From CAZVWH01 sp964631175 (GTDB lineage Bacteria; Planctomycetota; Phycisphaerae; Sedimentisphaerales; Anaerobacaceae): 50,462 bases of DNA. The notes below the pieces were generated by a model. The model was given only the letters and a program-made list of their open reading frames with translations, ran no database searches and was not told the DNA's origin. The first letter of the stretch is position 1; every line of letters starts with the position of its first letter. This document shows positions 25,816 through 33,988 of this stretch, piece after piece. The stretch covers positions 1 through 50,462 of the forward strand of contig CAZVWH010000008.1 of NCBI GenBank assembly GCA_964631175.1, written 5' to 3'. A program made the position numbers and the translations under genes.

Positions 25816-25954
25816 GGGGCTGTTGAAAAAGGTGAGATTGCTTCGTCGCTATGCTCCTCGCAATGACACAAAGTGCGTTTTCAGGTTATTGCGAGCGATT
25901 CGAAGAATCGCGCGGCAATCTCAAATGTTGCTTTGGGACTTTTTCAACAGCCCC
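25816..25954. mobile_element. 139-bp MITE-like element overlapping the 3' end of purF
   Basis: Perfect 15-bp inverted ends GGGGCTGTTGAAAAA (25816-25830) and TTTTTCAACAGCCCC (25940-25954) enclose two facing copies of the GATTGC.../...GCAATGA repeat (25832-25866 and 25885-25922). The ends share CTGTTGAAAA with the element at 25291-25449. No target duplication is evident. It provides the last ten codons and stop of purF. Confidence 0.8.
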
Positions 25955-27396
25955 ACGGCCACGTCAACCGGAATTCTGTATTTGCCGGTCCAGCAGGCGG
26001 TGCAATAGTGATCAGCCGGCAGATTTGCACAGTTAAGCAATCCTTTCAGCGACATATAGCCGATACTATCGACCTCCAGAAATTCTTTAATTTGTTTGAG
26101 GCTGCGTTCATTCGCCAATAATTCTTCTTTGGTAGGAAAGTCCACGCCGTAGTAACAGGGAAATCTTATCGGCGGACAACTGACCCGCATGTGGATTTCT
26201 TTTGCGCCTGCTTGCCTTAATGCTCTTATCTTGCCTCTGGTGGTAGTGCCGCGAACGATGGAATCATCCACGACAACAATACGTTTGCCGCCTACCACTT
26301 GCTCTACTATTGCCAGTTTGAGTTTAACCTCCAGCTCCCTTAGTTTCTGGTTCGGCGAGATGAATGTCCTTCCTACATAGTGACTCCTGACCATTCCCAT
26401 ATCGAAGGGTATTTTGCTTTGCTCTGTGTATCCTATTGCAGCCGATGTTCCCGAATCCGGCACAGGAATTACCACATCAGCATCAGCAGGGTGCTCTATA
26501 GCCAATTGTCTGCCGAGCTTTTTTCTAAATTCATGTACATTTTCACCAAAGATGGTGCTGTTTTGCTTGGCAAAATAGATGTGTTCGAAGATACAATGGG
26601 CCGGTGTGACATTACTGGGCTTTACAAAAAATCTGCTGGAAAGGCCTGTTTTATCCAGCGTGACTATTTCACCGGGCTCAACTTCCCTAATGAACTTTAC
26701 CCCTATGGTGTCGAAAGCACAACTCTCGCTGGCAATGACATAATAGCCTTTTTCTGTTTGGCCGATGCACAAAGGCCTTATGCCATAGGGGTCGCGAGCC
26801 GCCTCAATACGGTCGGCAAACAAAAACAAAATACAATAAGACCCCTGTAGGTGGTTTAATACGTGGGCGAGAGGATCGGGCTTAGCTAAGTGAGTTGGCT
26901 TAGCTAACAAATGAACGATTACTTCGGTATCGCTTGTTGATTTAAATATACTACCATAGGACTGATATTCGTCCCGCAGCAAAGCTGCATTTATAAGGTT
27001 GCCGTTATGTGCCAATGCCACCTGTCCACGGGAATATTCCGCTAAGAGCGGCTGACTATTAACGGCTTTACTGGCACCTGAGGTTGAATACCGGACGTGG
27101 CCTATCGCTATCGGATTAGACAGCTTTTCTAAAATGTCTGAGCCGCTGCGAAAAACCCTTCTTACTGTTCCCATGCCTTTGTAGCACTGAATAACCTGCC
27201 CGTCACTGGAGGCAATTCCTGCCGATTCCTGTCCGCGGTGCTGAAGACTATGTAAGCCGAAATAGGTTTTTTGGACGGCTTGGTCGTCACCGAAAATGCC
27301 AAATAAACCACAGCTCTCCCGGGCAAGATGAGACAATTGGCCTTGAGTAGATAGGGCAATGTTATTGAAATTATCTTTGTATTTCGAGTCTAACAT
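25921..27396 (-). CDS. purF: Amidophosphoribosyltransferase
   Basis: The 491-residue protein has an N-terminal glutaminase domain with the nucleophile at C29 (E-S-C-G-L-F-G-I-F-G) after a probable propeptide, as in the Bacillus-type enzyme, and Q-H-R-G-Q-E-S-A-G. A phosphoribosyltransferase domain with V-V-D-D-S-I-V-R-G-T-T follows. Cluster-ligand cysteines of the Bacillus type are represented at C-I-F-E-H-I-Y-F, in C-P-P-I-R-F-P-C-Y-Y-G, and near the C-terminus at Y-C-T-A-C-W-T-G-K-Y. It makes phosphoribosylamine, the first step of purine synthesis. The final ten residues (G-L-L-K-K-S-Q-S-N-I) are encoded by the inverted-repeat element at 25816-25954. Confidence 0.96.
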   Translation of the reverse strand: MLDSKYKDNFNNIALSTQGQLSHLARESCGLFGIFGDDQAVQKTYFGLHSLQHRGQESAGIASSDGQVIQCYKGMGTVRRVFRSGSDILEKLSNPIAIGHVRYSTSGASKAVNSQPLLAEYSRGQVALAHNGNLINAALLRDEYQSYGSIFKSTSDTEVIVHLLAKPTHLAKPDPLAHVLNHLQGSYCILFLFADRIEAARDPYGIRPLCIGQTEKGYYVIASESCAFDTIGVKFIREVEPGEIVTLDKTGLSSRFFVKPSNVTPAHCIFEHIYFAKQNSTIFGENVHEFRKKLGRQLAIEHPADADVVIPVPDSGTSAAIGYTEQSKIPFDMGMVRSHYVGRTFISPNQKLRELEVKLKLAIVEQVVGGKRIVVVDDSIVRGTTTRGKIRALRQAGAKEIHMRVSCPPIRFPCYYGVDFPTKEELLANERSLKQIKEFLEVDSIGYMSLKGLLNCANLPADHYCTACWTGKYRIPVDVAVGLLKKSQSNI

Positions 27397-27597
27397 TTCG
27401 TGTCTTTACCGTACATAATGACTTGACAGTTGGTAGTATTGGTTCGTAAGCCACGCTTAATCAATTACTTACTATGCACAACAAAGTAAATAGTTTAGTA
27501 AATCAATCGAATCAAGTCAAACAATTGTTTTTCCTATAATCGGCCCGGCTGAAAAAATTCTTGTTTACGGCTGACAAACGGTATTATATTATCTGCG

Positions 27598-27603
27598 TAT
27601 AAT
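27598..27603 (+). promoter_or_regulatory. Candidate -10 box for the TPP-controlled transcript
   Basis: TATAAT lies about ten bases before the presumed 5' end of the riboswitch. The -35 region is not clear: CTGACA at 27571 is too far (21 bases). TTGTTT/TATATT (27561 and 27585) is an alternative pair. Confidence 0.4.
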
Positions 27604-27611
27604 TTGATAAG

Positions 27612-27810
27612 CCAGGGGAGCTAAAGGCCAAACGAAAGTTTTGGTTACGGCTGAGAGCACCGCACTTATTTGCAGTTGTTAAATTTCAGCTTCTTCGGTT
27701 GATATTGCCATTACAGTAGCACCAGTAAAGAATCGAGGCCACGACTGCAAATAAGTACGGGGGACCCTTGAACCTGTTGGGGTAATGCCCGCGAAGGAAG
27801 GCTCGTATTG
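27612..27810 (+). promoter_or_regulatory. TPP (thiamine pyrophosphate) riboswitch
   Basis: The conserved parts are present in order: CAGGGGAGC (P1/P2 side), ACGGCTGAGAGCACC, then GGGACCCTTGAACCTGTTGG and GGTAATGCCCGCGAAGGAAGGC. The optional P3 arm is very long: ACTTATTTGCAGT (27664-27676) pairs perfectly with ACTGCAAATAAGT (27744-27756), with 67 bases between. A terminator follows directly, so TPP should switch off the thiazole synthase gene downstream. Confidence 0.95.
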
Positions 27811-27819
27811 ATGAGTTTA

Positions 27820-27846
27820 AGCACTCCTTCAGCGGAGTGCTTTTTT
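27820..27846 (+). terminator. Intrinsic terminator of the TPP riboswitch
   Basis: AGCACTCC (27820-27827) pairs with GGAGTGCT (27834-27841) around TTCAGC, followed by a run of T to 27846. It lies between the aptamer and the start codon of the thiazole synthase gene. Confidence 0.92.
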
Positions 27847-27889
27847 GTTGATAATGAATTCAATGAATGATAAGGAAAGGAAACAAAAG

Positions 27890-28651
27890 ATGATAGAGAC
27901 TAATATATCCCGAGTGATTATCGAGCAATATGTCAAGAAGCTGACCGAGCGTCTTGATAATGACGTGGTTATAGTTGGTGCAGGACCGGCTGGTTTGGCT
28001 GCCGGTTATTATCTGGCTAAAGTAGGAGCCAAAACAACTGTGATTGAAAAAAAACTCTCGACCGGCGGCGGAATCTGGGGCGGTGCCGCAGGCTATAACG
28101 TTGTTACCTTTGAAGACAAAGATATTTTGGATGAGATAGACGTGACAACGAAAAAGCAAGGCCGGCTTTACGTGGCAGACTCAATAGAGTTTGCTACCGC
28201 CTTGGCTTACAAGGCCAAAAAAGCGGGGGTTGAGATATTTAACCTGATAGAAGTCGAGGATATTGTTCTAAAAGAGGAAACCGTTAAAGGAGTTGTCGTT
28301 AATAGTGCCAGTGCACTTGCAATAAATCTTCATGTTGACCCATATTGTATTTGTGCAAAGTTCGTTGTTGATGCTACCGGCCATCCGGCTGAGTTAGTCG
28401 GTATGCTCAAAAGAAGAAAGCCACAGCTTTTTTCGCGAGAGCTACAGGAGTATTTTATGAACGTGGAAGTCTCCGAAGCCGGCGTTGTGGAAAAGACCGG
28501 CGAGGTCTTCCCAGGCCTTTACGTTGCCGGTATGGCCGTATGCGATGTATATAATCTGCCGAGAATGGGACCGATTTTTGGAGGAATGCTGAAATCCGGC
28601 AAAAAGGTTGCTGAATTGATAAATGAAAAACTACAGTCTTCCAACACGTAA
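27890..28651 (+). CDS. thi4: THI4-family thiazole synthase, sulfide-dependent type
   Basis: I choose the ATG at 27890 since AAGGAAAGG precedes it; earlier ATGs at 27854 and 27863 sit too close to the terminator. The 253-residue protein has a dinucleotide site V-I-V-G-A-G-P-A-G (27-35), G-G-G-I-W-G-G (about 59-65) and M-G-P-I-F-G-G-M near the end, all typical of THI4/ribulose-1,5-bisphosphate synthases. At the place of the yeast sulfur-donor cysteine (C-M-D-P) it has H148 (L-H-V-D-P), as in methanogen enzymes that use free sulfide and turn over many times. It makes the thiazole half of thiamine from NAD, glycine and sulfide. The TPP riboswitch upstream fits this role. Confidence 0.93.
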   Translation: MIETNISRVIIEQYVKKLTERLDNDVVIVGAGPAGLAAGYYLAKVGAKTTVIEKKLSTGGGIWGGAAGYNVVTFEDKDILDEIDVTTKKQGRLYVADSIEFATALAYKAKKAGVEIFNLIEVEDIVLKEETVKGVVVNSASALAINLHVDPYCICAKFVVDATGHPAELVGMLKRRKPQLFSRELQEYFMNVEVSEAGVVEKTGEVFPGLYVAGMAVCDVYNLPRMGPIFGGMLKSGKKVAELINEKLQSSNT

Positions 28652-29285
28652 AGAATGCTTCGATATAATTAAAAAGCATCGCGTGCCACCACATATTGTA
28701 AAGCATTGTATGGCAGTAGCGAAACTGGCTGTATTTTTGGCGCAAAGACTCAATGATAAAGGCGTTGCAGTAGATATTGATCTTGTAGATAGAGCGTGCC
28801 TTCTGCATGATGTAGCGAGAGTTTGTGAATTTAAAGATTTCGACCAAAATAATTTCGTCCATACGGTCACAGAACAGGAAAAGACAACTTGGAATCGACT
28901 AAAAGCAAAGTACAAAGGAATTTCGCATGAGGATGCTGCTTATGAGCTACTGAAGGAAAAATATCCAGAGCTTGCTTTGGCTATAAAGAAACACAAATAC
29001 GCAGCTCTACTTGACGAGGCAGAAAGGCCCAACACATGGGAAGAAAGAATCGTTTATTATGCAGACAAAAGGGTTATGCATGATAGTGTTGTGACTTTGA
29101 AAGAAAGGCTCGAAGACGGCCATCAAAGAAATGTTCATTTACGACATACAAAGGAACAAAACAAAATTAACACAGCCGAAGTTGACCGATTGATTTTCAT
29201 ATTAGAGCATGAGATTTTCGCAAAAATGAGCTTAGAACCTGATGACGTAACAGAAGAATTTATCGATTCGCAAGCAAATATTTAG
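28623..29285 (+). CDS. HD-domain phosphohydrolase
   Basis: The 220-residue protein begins 29 bases inside the end of thi4, so the two are cotranscribed and probably translationally coupled. It has an HD fold: H-C-M-A-V-A-K-L-A near residue 28, the metal pair H-D at L-L-H-D-V-A-R (about 62-63), a later H-K-Y-A and a Y-A-D-K-R. HD enzymes hydrolyse phosphate esters or nucleotides. Because of the operon it could act on a thiamine- or nucleotide-related phosphate; the substrate is not known. Confidence 0.88.
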   Translation: MKNYSLPTRKECFDIIKKHRVPPHIVKHCMAVAKLAVFLAQRLNDKGVAVDIDLVDRACLLHDVARVCEFKDFDQNNFVHTVTEQEKTTWNRLKAKYKGISHEDAAYELLKEKYPELALAIKKHKYAALLDEAERPNTWEERIVYYADKRVMHDSVVTLKERLEDGHQRNVHLRHTKEQNKINTAEVDRLIFILEHEIFAKMSLEPDDVTEEFIDSQANI

Positions 29286-29310
29286 CTGCCGGTTTCACCG
29301 GGGGGATTCT

Positions 29311-29925
29311 TTACGCAGGATTTTTGGCTATATTTTTCCAACTGCGGCGTCTTGTTGCCCTCAGACCTGAGATAACAGTAACCGTCAGCATAGCGGCTAA
29401 CGTTACGGAGGTGAACCAATATCCCCACGTAGCAGTCTGAACGTGAGCCATCTTAATAATCACTGTCCCTATTGCGAAGGACTGAATAAACATCTTTATC
29501 TTGCCGGAAGAAGTTGCCGCGAAGTTGATGCCACGTGCCTCGGCAGTGTGACGAAGCACAGTCACATAAGCTTCTCGCGCAATTAATACAGCCACCACGA
29601 GCCAATGGATAAACGCTAATGTTACTGGTTCCAAGTCGAAAAGCTTTGGCTCGCCAATTATAGCAAAACATATAAATGCACCGCAGACGAGTATTTTGTC
29701 AGCCAGCGGGTCTAACATTCGGCCGAACTTGCTGGTAACATTTAATTTCCTCGCGATATGGCCATCGATAATATCAGTCAGACCCGCAGCCATGAAGACT
29801 ACAAAGGTAATATCCAGAAATAATAACTTGTTTGCGGCCAAAGGTGAGTAAAGAATCATAATAAGAAAGACAACTGTCAATACAAACCGTGCAAAGGTCA
29901 AGATGTTCGGAATGAGTTTGATCAT
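29311..29925 (-). CDS. pgsA: CDP-diacylglycerol-glycerol-3-phosphate 3-phosphatidyltransferase
   Basis: The 204-residue membrane protein carries the CDP-alcohol phosphotransferase motif D-G-x2-A-R-x8-G-x3-D-x3-D, seen as D-I-I-D-G-H-I-A-R-K-L-N-V-T-S-K-F-G then R-M-L-D-P-L-A-D-K, near residues 50-78. About five helices are predicted. It makes phosphatidylglycerophosphate, the precursor of phosphatidylglycerol, at the inner membrane. It follows rimO by 37 bases on the same strand, a common pairing. Confidence 0.94.
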   Translation of the reverse strand: MIKLIPNILTFARFVLTVVFLIMILYSPLAANKLLFLDITFVVFMAAGLTDIIDGHIARKLNVTSKFGRMLDPLADKILVCGAFICFAIIGEPKLFDLEPVTLAFIHWLVVAVLIAREAYVTVLRHTAEARGINFAATSSGKIKMFIQSFAIGTVIIKMAHVQTATWGYWFTSVTLAAMLTVTVISGLRATRRRSWKNIAKNPA

Positions 29926-29962
29926 AGTAGAAAGTTTAATTCTTTAGAGATAGTTTTCAACC

Positions 29963-31306
29963 TTAAATTTGACGCACCAGCAAATCATAATCTTTCGCTC
30001 CAACGACCCGCGTTTTTATAAGCTCACACGGTTGCGCTGAGCAGTTTTCGACAATACAAACACTGTCTATTTCAGGTGCTTGGCCGAAGTAACGTCCTCT
30101 ACCAAGACCTTTCTCGTCAACCGAGTCAACCAGGCAGAGAAGCTCGCTGCCGATTTTGGTTTTGTTCTTAGCAAAAGCAATTCTCTGCTGGACCAGCATC
30201 AATTGCTCAATGCGCTGTTGTTTTATCCGATCCGGAATCTGATTGGGCATATCGGCGGCAGGCGTGCCGGCTTCCGGATAAAACTGAAAGCAGCCCAAAG
30301 CGTCGAATTCGGCCCAATTGACAAAATCCAGCAGCTCGGCGAACTGCTGCTCGGTCTCGCCGGGAAAGCCGACTATCAGAGTTGTTCGCAGCACAATATC
30401 AGGCATAGCCGAGCGCAATTTACCAATAAGCTGCTGCAGACGTTCCTTAGTATCAGCTCGACGCATGCTTTTTAAGATTGTGTCGTTTATATGCTGGACG
30501 GGGATATCGAGGTAGTGAACGACTTTTTTGCTTTTTGCGATAGTTTCTATTAAATTATTATTGATACCAGCTGGCCAGAGATACATCAAGCGAATCCATT
30601 TCAACCTCTCAATTTGATCGAGTTCTGTTATGAGAGTAGCCAGCCCGTTTATTTGCTTGCGGTCTCGACCATAGTAGGTTGTATCCTGTGCTATTATATT
30701 TAATTCGACCACACCTGCTGAAGCCAGCTCAGCGGCTTCGGCAAGCACTAAATCCCGTGGTTTGCTTCTGAATGGACCTCTGATAGACGGTATAGTGCAG
30801 AAAGAACAGCGGTGGTTACAGCCCTCGCTGATTCTAAGATACGCCCAATGACGTCCGGTAATAAGTAGCCTTGCTCTATCATCACTGCAATTTTCCGGCA
30901 GATGTCCCAGATAAGCGGCTGGCCGATTGGCCGAAATGGTTCTTTCAATTATCCGAGCGATATTATCCCGCTGACCAAGGCCGACAATGGCATCTATACC
31001 TTCTACCTGATTGAAAAGCTGTCGGCCCAGCCTCTGAGATAAACAGCCTGCCACAATGACTTTTCCGACGTTGCCTCTTTGTTTGCAATCCACTGCATAC
31101 CTTATGGCATCGAGGGCTTCTACTTTTGCAGGTTCGATGAAACCACATGTATTAATTATAATAACATCGGCATTATCGGACTCATTAGTTATAAAAAAGC
31201 CCGCCTGTGCAATTTCGGCTAACATTTTTTCGCTATCAACCACATTCTTAGGACAACCCAGTGATATAAAGCCGACTGTAGTAACTTTGTGCTTTTTTGC
31301 AGTCAT
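29963..31306 (-). CDS. rimO: Ribosomal protein uS12 methylthiotransferase
   Basis: The 447-residue radical SAM enzyme has the N-terminal UPF0004 domain with three cysteines (S-L-G-C-P-K-N at 18, N-T-C-G-F near 54, A-G-C-L-S-Q near 89). The radical SAM C-x3-C-x2-C site (C-N-H-R-C-S-F-C) and a C-terminal TRAM domain follow. S-L-G-C-P-K-N-V-V-D-S-E and G-F-P-G-E-T-E point to RimO rather than MiaB. It methylthiolates an aspartate of ribosomal protein S12. Likely cotranscribed with pgsA. Confidence 0.95.
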   Translation of the reverse strand: MTAKKHKVTTVGFISLGCPKNVVDSEKMLAEIAQAGFFITNESDNADVIIINTCGFIEPAKVEALDAIRYAVDCKQRGNVGKVIVAGCLSQRLGRQLFNQVEGIDAIVGLGQRDNIARIIERTISANRPAAYLGHLPENCSDDRARLLITGRHWAYLRISEGCNHRCSFCTIPSIRGPFRSKPRDLVLAEAAELASAGVVELNIIAQDTTYYGRDRKQINGLATLITELDQIERLKWIRLMYLWPAGINNNLIETIAKSKKVVHYLDIPVQHINDTILKSMRRADTKERLQQLIGKLRSAMPDIVLRTTLIVGFPGETEQQFAELLDFVNWAEFDALGCFQFYPEAGTPAADMPNQIPDRIKQQRIEQLMLVQQRIAFAKNKTKIGSELLCLVDSVDEKGLGRGRYFGQAPEIDSVCIVENCSAQPCELIKTRVVGAKDYDLLVRQI

Positions 31307-31469
31307 AATCGGGAAAATAGTTAAAAATTAAAATGTCTAATCTTTTTAATTTAGGCAATATTAAACTGTTATGTTTTTTTACCTTAATAAAATGAGCTTG
31401 ACGATAAAAAAATAGGTAATATAATAATTCCTCTGGCATTTTTACCTATTAGAAACAGTAAATTCCAGG

Positions 31470-31507
31470 ACCACCCCGCCTGCTTCGCGCAGGATTGTGC
31501 TGGTGGT
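31470..31507 (+). promoter_or_regulatory. Hairpin covering the ribosome binding site of the secretin-like gene
   Basis: ACCACC (31470-31475) pairs with GGTGGT (31502-31507), and inside it CCTGC-ttcgc-GCAGG (31479-31493) forms a second stem. GGTGG is the only Shine-Dalgarno-like sequence before the ATG at 31514. It is therefore paired in the folded RNA. This may limit translation, or the hairpin may be another inserted repeat. Confidence 0.5.
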
Positions 31508-31513
31508 ATAATT

Positions 31514-33229
31514 ATGAGCAAAATCAGACAAAAAACAAGCTACAGGCAGATTTTTATCTTAATTTTGGCCATAGTAGCTGTTTTGTGGATCGGAGGCTGT
31601 GAAGATTCCTTCGTTGGAAAACCTGCAAGTCTTCAATCCCAAAAAATCCTTGATGATTTGGGTAAAATTGAAACTACCTCTGAACCCAACATCACTATAC
31701 CGGAAGTTTACAAAAAAACGTCCAAAATCGTCGAGCAGTCGGTCAACGGCAAGACCGAGTGGAAACTGTTTTATTTCTGCCAGTATCATATATCTAACGA
31801 ACTCAAGGAAATTGTCAACGAGCAGTTCGCAACCGAGCTTTTTGACCAGAAAGGCAAATCAACTGCCCTGCCGGACTATACTGTAAGCAGTAATCCGGCT
31901 ACCAACCAGTTGATAGTAAGGTGTCCGGCTAAAGAAGATGTCGATTCTGTGTTAGAATTGTTACAGGAAGTAGATGTCCCGCCGATTCAGGTCAAGATTA
32001 ACTGTCTTGTTTCCGAGGTCTATGCGGATAAGACCATAGACCACTCAACTACTTTAATGATTCAAGAGCTGTTTGGCGAGGATATCTGGGTGGCTCCTGC
32101 AGGTCAACCTTTCGGGACAGCAATTGATAAGTTGCTAACGGAACCAGACACCCTTCCTGCTTTTCCCGGGGCTTCGCTCAGAGAAATCGCTCGGGCTAAA
32201 ATGGGTCTTAAAGTCGGATATTGGAAAACCGATAAGTACATGGCTTTGGTGGACCTGCTGGAGTCACAGGGTTATCTGAAGATATTGATGAATCCTACAC
32301 TGGAAGTCGTCAACGGCAAAAAAGCCAAAGTGATAAAATCCGAGCATGTACCTTTGCAGAAAATAACAAGCATTTTGCCCGTCGGGGAAAGTGTTGTTAC
32401 AGAGCACACGGAGTTTATTGATGTGGTTGACTCTCTGGAGATTACGCCCCATGTTTTTGCGGATGGAACCGTTGGCTTGCAAACAAACATAATACTTGGC
32501 TCAAAATTAACTCCTGAAGGTGTCAAGCAATTGCCCATCGTAACAAGGAAGGAAATTAATAATGAAGAGAACCGCATCAGACGGGGCGAGAGCCTGGTAA
32601 TCGGCGGCATAAGGAAGACCGAAAAACGCGACGTCATTAGAGGTATCCCTGTGCTGAAAGATTTACCTGTAGTTGGTGTTCTATTTTCCGGCAGAGATTT
32701 TGAGGAGCGGGTCGTAGAGACCATTTTTATATTAACTCCTACTATCTCCACGGGCGGTATTCCTAAGCGGGAAATGGTCGAAGAAATCAAAAGGATACAC
32801 GAGCCGCCGATTTCGCCGGGACTTAGCGAGGCTATTACAGACCCCCTTGGCCTTGCAGCTCGGGAAAAACAGCAAAAAGAGCAGGTTCGTGAATCCGAAC
32901 AATCACGTCTCGAAGCTGAAGCGGAAAAGGCACAGGTCAGAAACGCCCTTAGAGAAGCCGCAGAACAACTTGAAAAAGCAGAAGCAGAAGTCAAAAGGTT
33001 AAAGGATGAATTAGAACAAGCTAAGGCCGAAGAAGAAAATCACATCCGCCAGGACTCACGAAAAGATTCTAATGAGCCTCCGCCCAGTGCTGAAGAAAGC
33101 AAACAGAAAGCGGAAACAGAACAAGCTCTGAATCAAGAGGCTTATATACCAAGAACAGAGGAAAAAGCAGAAACAGCTAACGCCGACCTGCAAAGCTTAC
33201 GTTTACACAAACAGAGGAGTCTGGTTTGA
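31514..33229 (+). CDS. Secretin-like lipoprotein with C-terminal coiled coil
   Basis: The 571-residue protein has a signal peptide with a lipobox (W-I-G-G-C, Cys29). N-terminal repeats of the secretin N-domain type follow (about 60-160). A short secretin domain comes next (about 255-420), recognisable from V-I-G-G-I-R-K-T-E-K, G-I-P-V-L-K-D-L-P-V-V-G-V-L-F and F-I-L-T-P-T-I. The C-terminal 150 residues are a charged Ala/Glu/Lys coiled coil. Secretins form outer-membrane channels of type II/IV pilus systems; this one is shorter than GspD/PilQ and no other secretion gene is adjacent. It may be a specialised or non-channel member. A small gene follows 50 bases later. Confidence 0.85.
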   Translation: MSKIRQKTSYRQIFILILAIVAVLWIGGCEDSFVGKPASLQSQKILDDLGKIETTSEPNITIPEVYKKTSKIVEQSVNGKTEWKLFYFCQYHISNELKEIVNEQFATELFDQKGKSTALPDYTVSSNPATNQLIVRCPAKEDVDSVLELLQEVDVPPIQVKINCLVSEVYADKTIDHSTTLMIQELFGEDIWVAPAGQPFGTAIDKLLTEPDTLPAFPGASLREIARAKMGLKVGYWKTDKYMALVDLLESQGYLKILMNPTLEVVNGKKAKVIKSEHVPLQKITSILPVGESVVTEHTEFIDVVDSLEITPHVFADGTVGLQTNIILGSKLTPEGVKQLPIVTRKEINNEENRIRRGESLVIGGIRKTEKRDVIRGIPVLKDLPVVGVLFSGRDFEERVVETIFILTPTISTGGIPKREMVEEIKRIHEPPISPGLSEAITDPLGLAAREKQQKEQVRESEQSRLEAEAEKAQVRNALREAAEQLEKAEAEVKRLKDELEQAKAEEENHIRQDSRKDSNEPPPSAEESKQKAETEQALNQEAYIPRTEEKAETANADLQSLRLHKQRSLV

Positions 33230-33279
33230 AATTCCACGATTCGAAAGATATAATCAACAAGATAATAGAGGGGTAGTAT

Positions 33280-33687
33280 ATGGATGATATTGATAATAGC
33301 AGACCTTACGGAAATGAAGACCTCGACGAGCCGATTCCTATCGGTGACGACACCGGTCAGATGAAGGTTTCACATTCGCCCTTAAATTTGGGAGGCGGCG
33401 ATGCAACAGGGCCGGCAAAGTCGCCTGTAAAAAAGCCGGCCCATTCGACAGGCTCAGTGCAGGCTGTGGAAAAACCGGCAGATAATAAGGGTTCAGCCAG
33501 CCGAATCACCGGCGTAAAGACCTTCTTTACCAAATTGCACCCTGGCGCTATGGAATTTCTCGATGAGCAAATCCAAAAGTGGCTGAAGGAAAATCCAGGT
33601 GTCCACATAAAATTAACCAACACGACTACAGGCGAGGTCCAGGCCAAAAAGACCGAGCCTAATATCATAATTCATGTTTGGTATTAG
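33280..33687 (+). CDS. Small protein of unknown function, partly repeat-derived
   Basis: The 135-residue protein starts after AGAGGGG. The first 80 residues are low-complexity and polar. Residues 75-135 look like a compact domain (F-F-T-K-L-H-P-G-A-M-E-F-L-D-E-Q-I-Q-K-W-L-K, then I-K-L-T-N-T-T-T-G-E-V). Family not recognised. Around residues 54-66 the sequence H-S-T-G-S-V-Q-A-V-E-K-P is translated from a half copy of the TCGAC/GCTCAG repeat (33443-33469). It is likely cotranscribed with the secretin-like gene. Confidence 0.65.
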   Translation: MDDIDNSRPYGNEDLDEPIPIGDDTGQMKVSHSPLNLGGGDATGPAKSPVKKPAHSTGSVQAVEKPADNKGSASRITGVKTFFTKLHPGAMEFLDEQIQKWLKENPGVHIKLTNTTTGEVQAKKTEPNIIIHVWY

Positions 33688-33754
33688 GTAGCAAGACATC
33701 ATCGGTTAAGAAATTATGGAACGACATCAAACCGGCTGATATCCGTTTTTCCAC

Positions 33755-33949
33755 TCAAAATTCGATATTTCCACCGCCGTCTATCTGGCCGGCAGTATTG
33801 GCATAGTTGTTTGTGTTGTCGGAGGCGCGGTTGTTGGCGTAGAAGTTACCAGTTGAGTCGAAATAGATGCCTTGCAGGGAGGATGTCACCAGGTTTCCTC
33901 GATCGAGTTGGATGTGCCGCCTTAAATTAAGGCTATTGGGAAATTCAGG
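33755..33949 (-). pseudogene. C-terminal fragment of a right-handed beta-helix protein
   Basis: An open stretch of 64 codons, with no start and an in-frame stop at its upstream edge, includes G-I-Y-F-D-S-T-G-N-F-Y-A-N-N-R-A, then T-A-G-Q-I-D-G-G-G-N. Short repeated N/D/G-rich turns of this kind are typical of secreted parallel beta-helix proteins of Planctomycetota. No upstream part was found, so this is a leftover tail. Confidence 0.55.
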
Positions 33950-33988
33950 TTAGGGAAATTTTTCACCGGAAAGGTTCTCAGTAATAAA

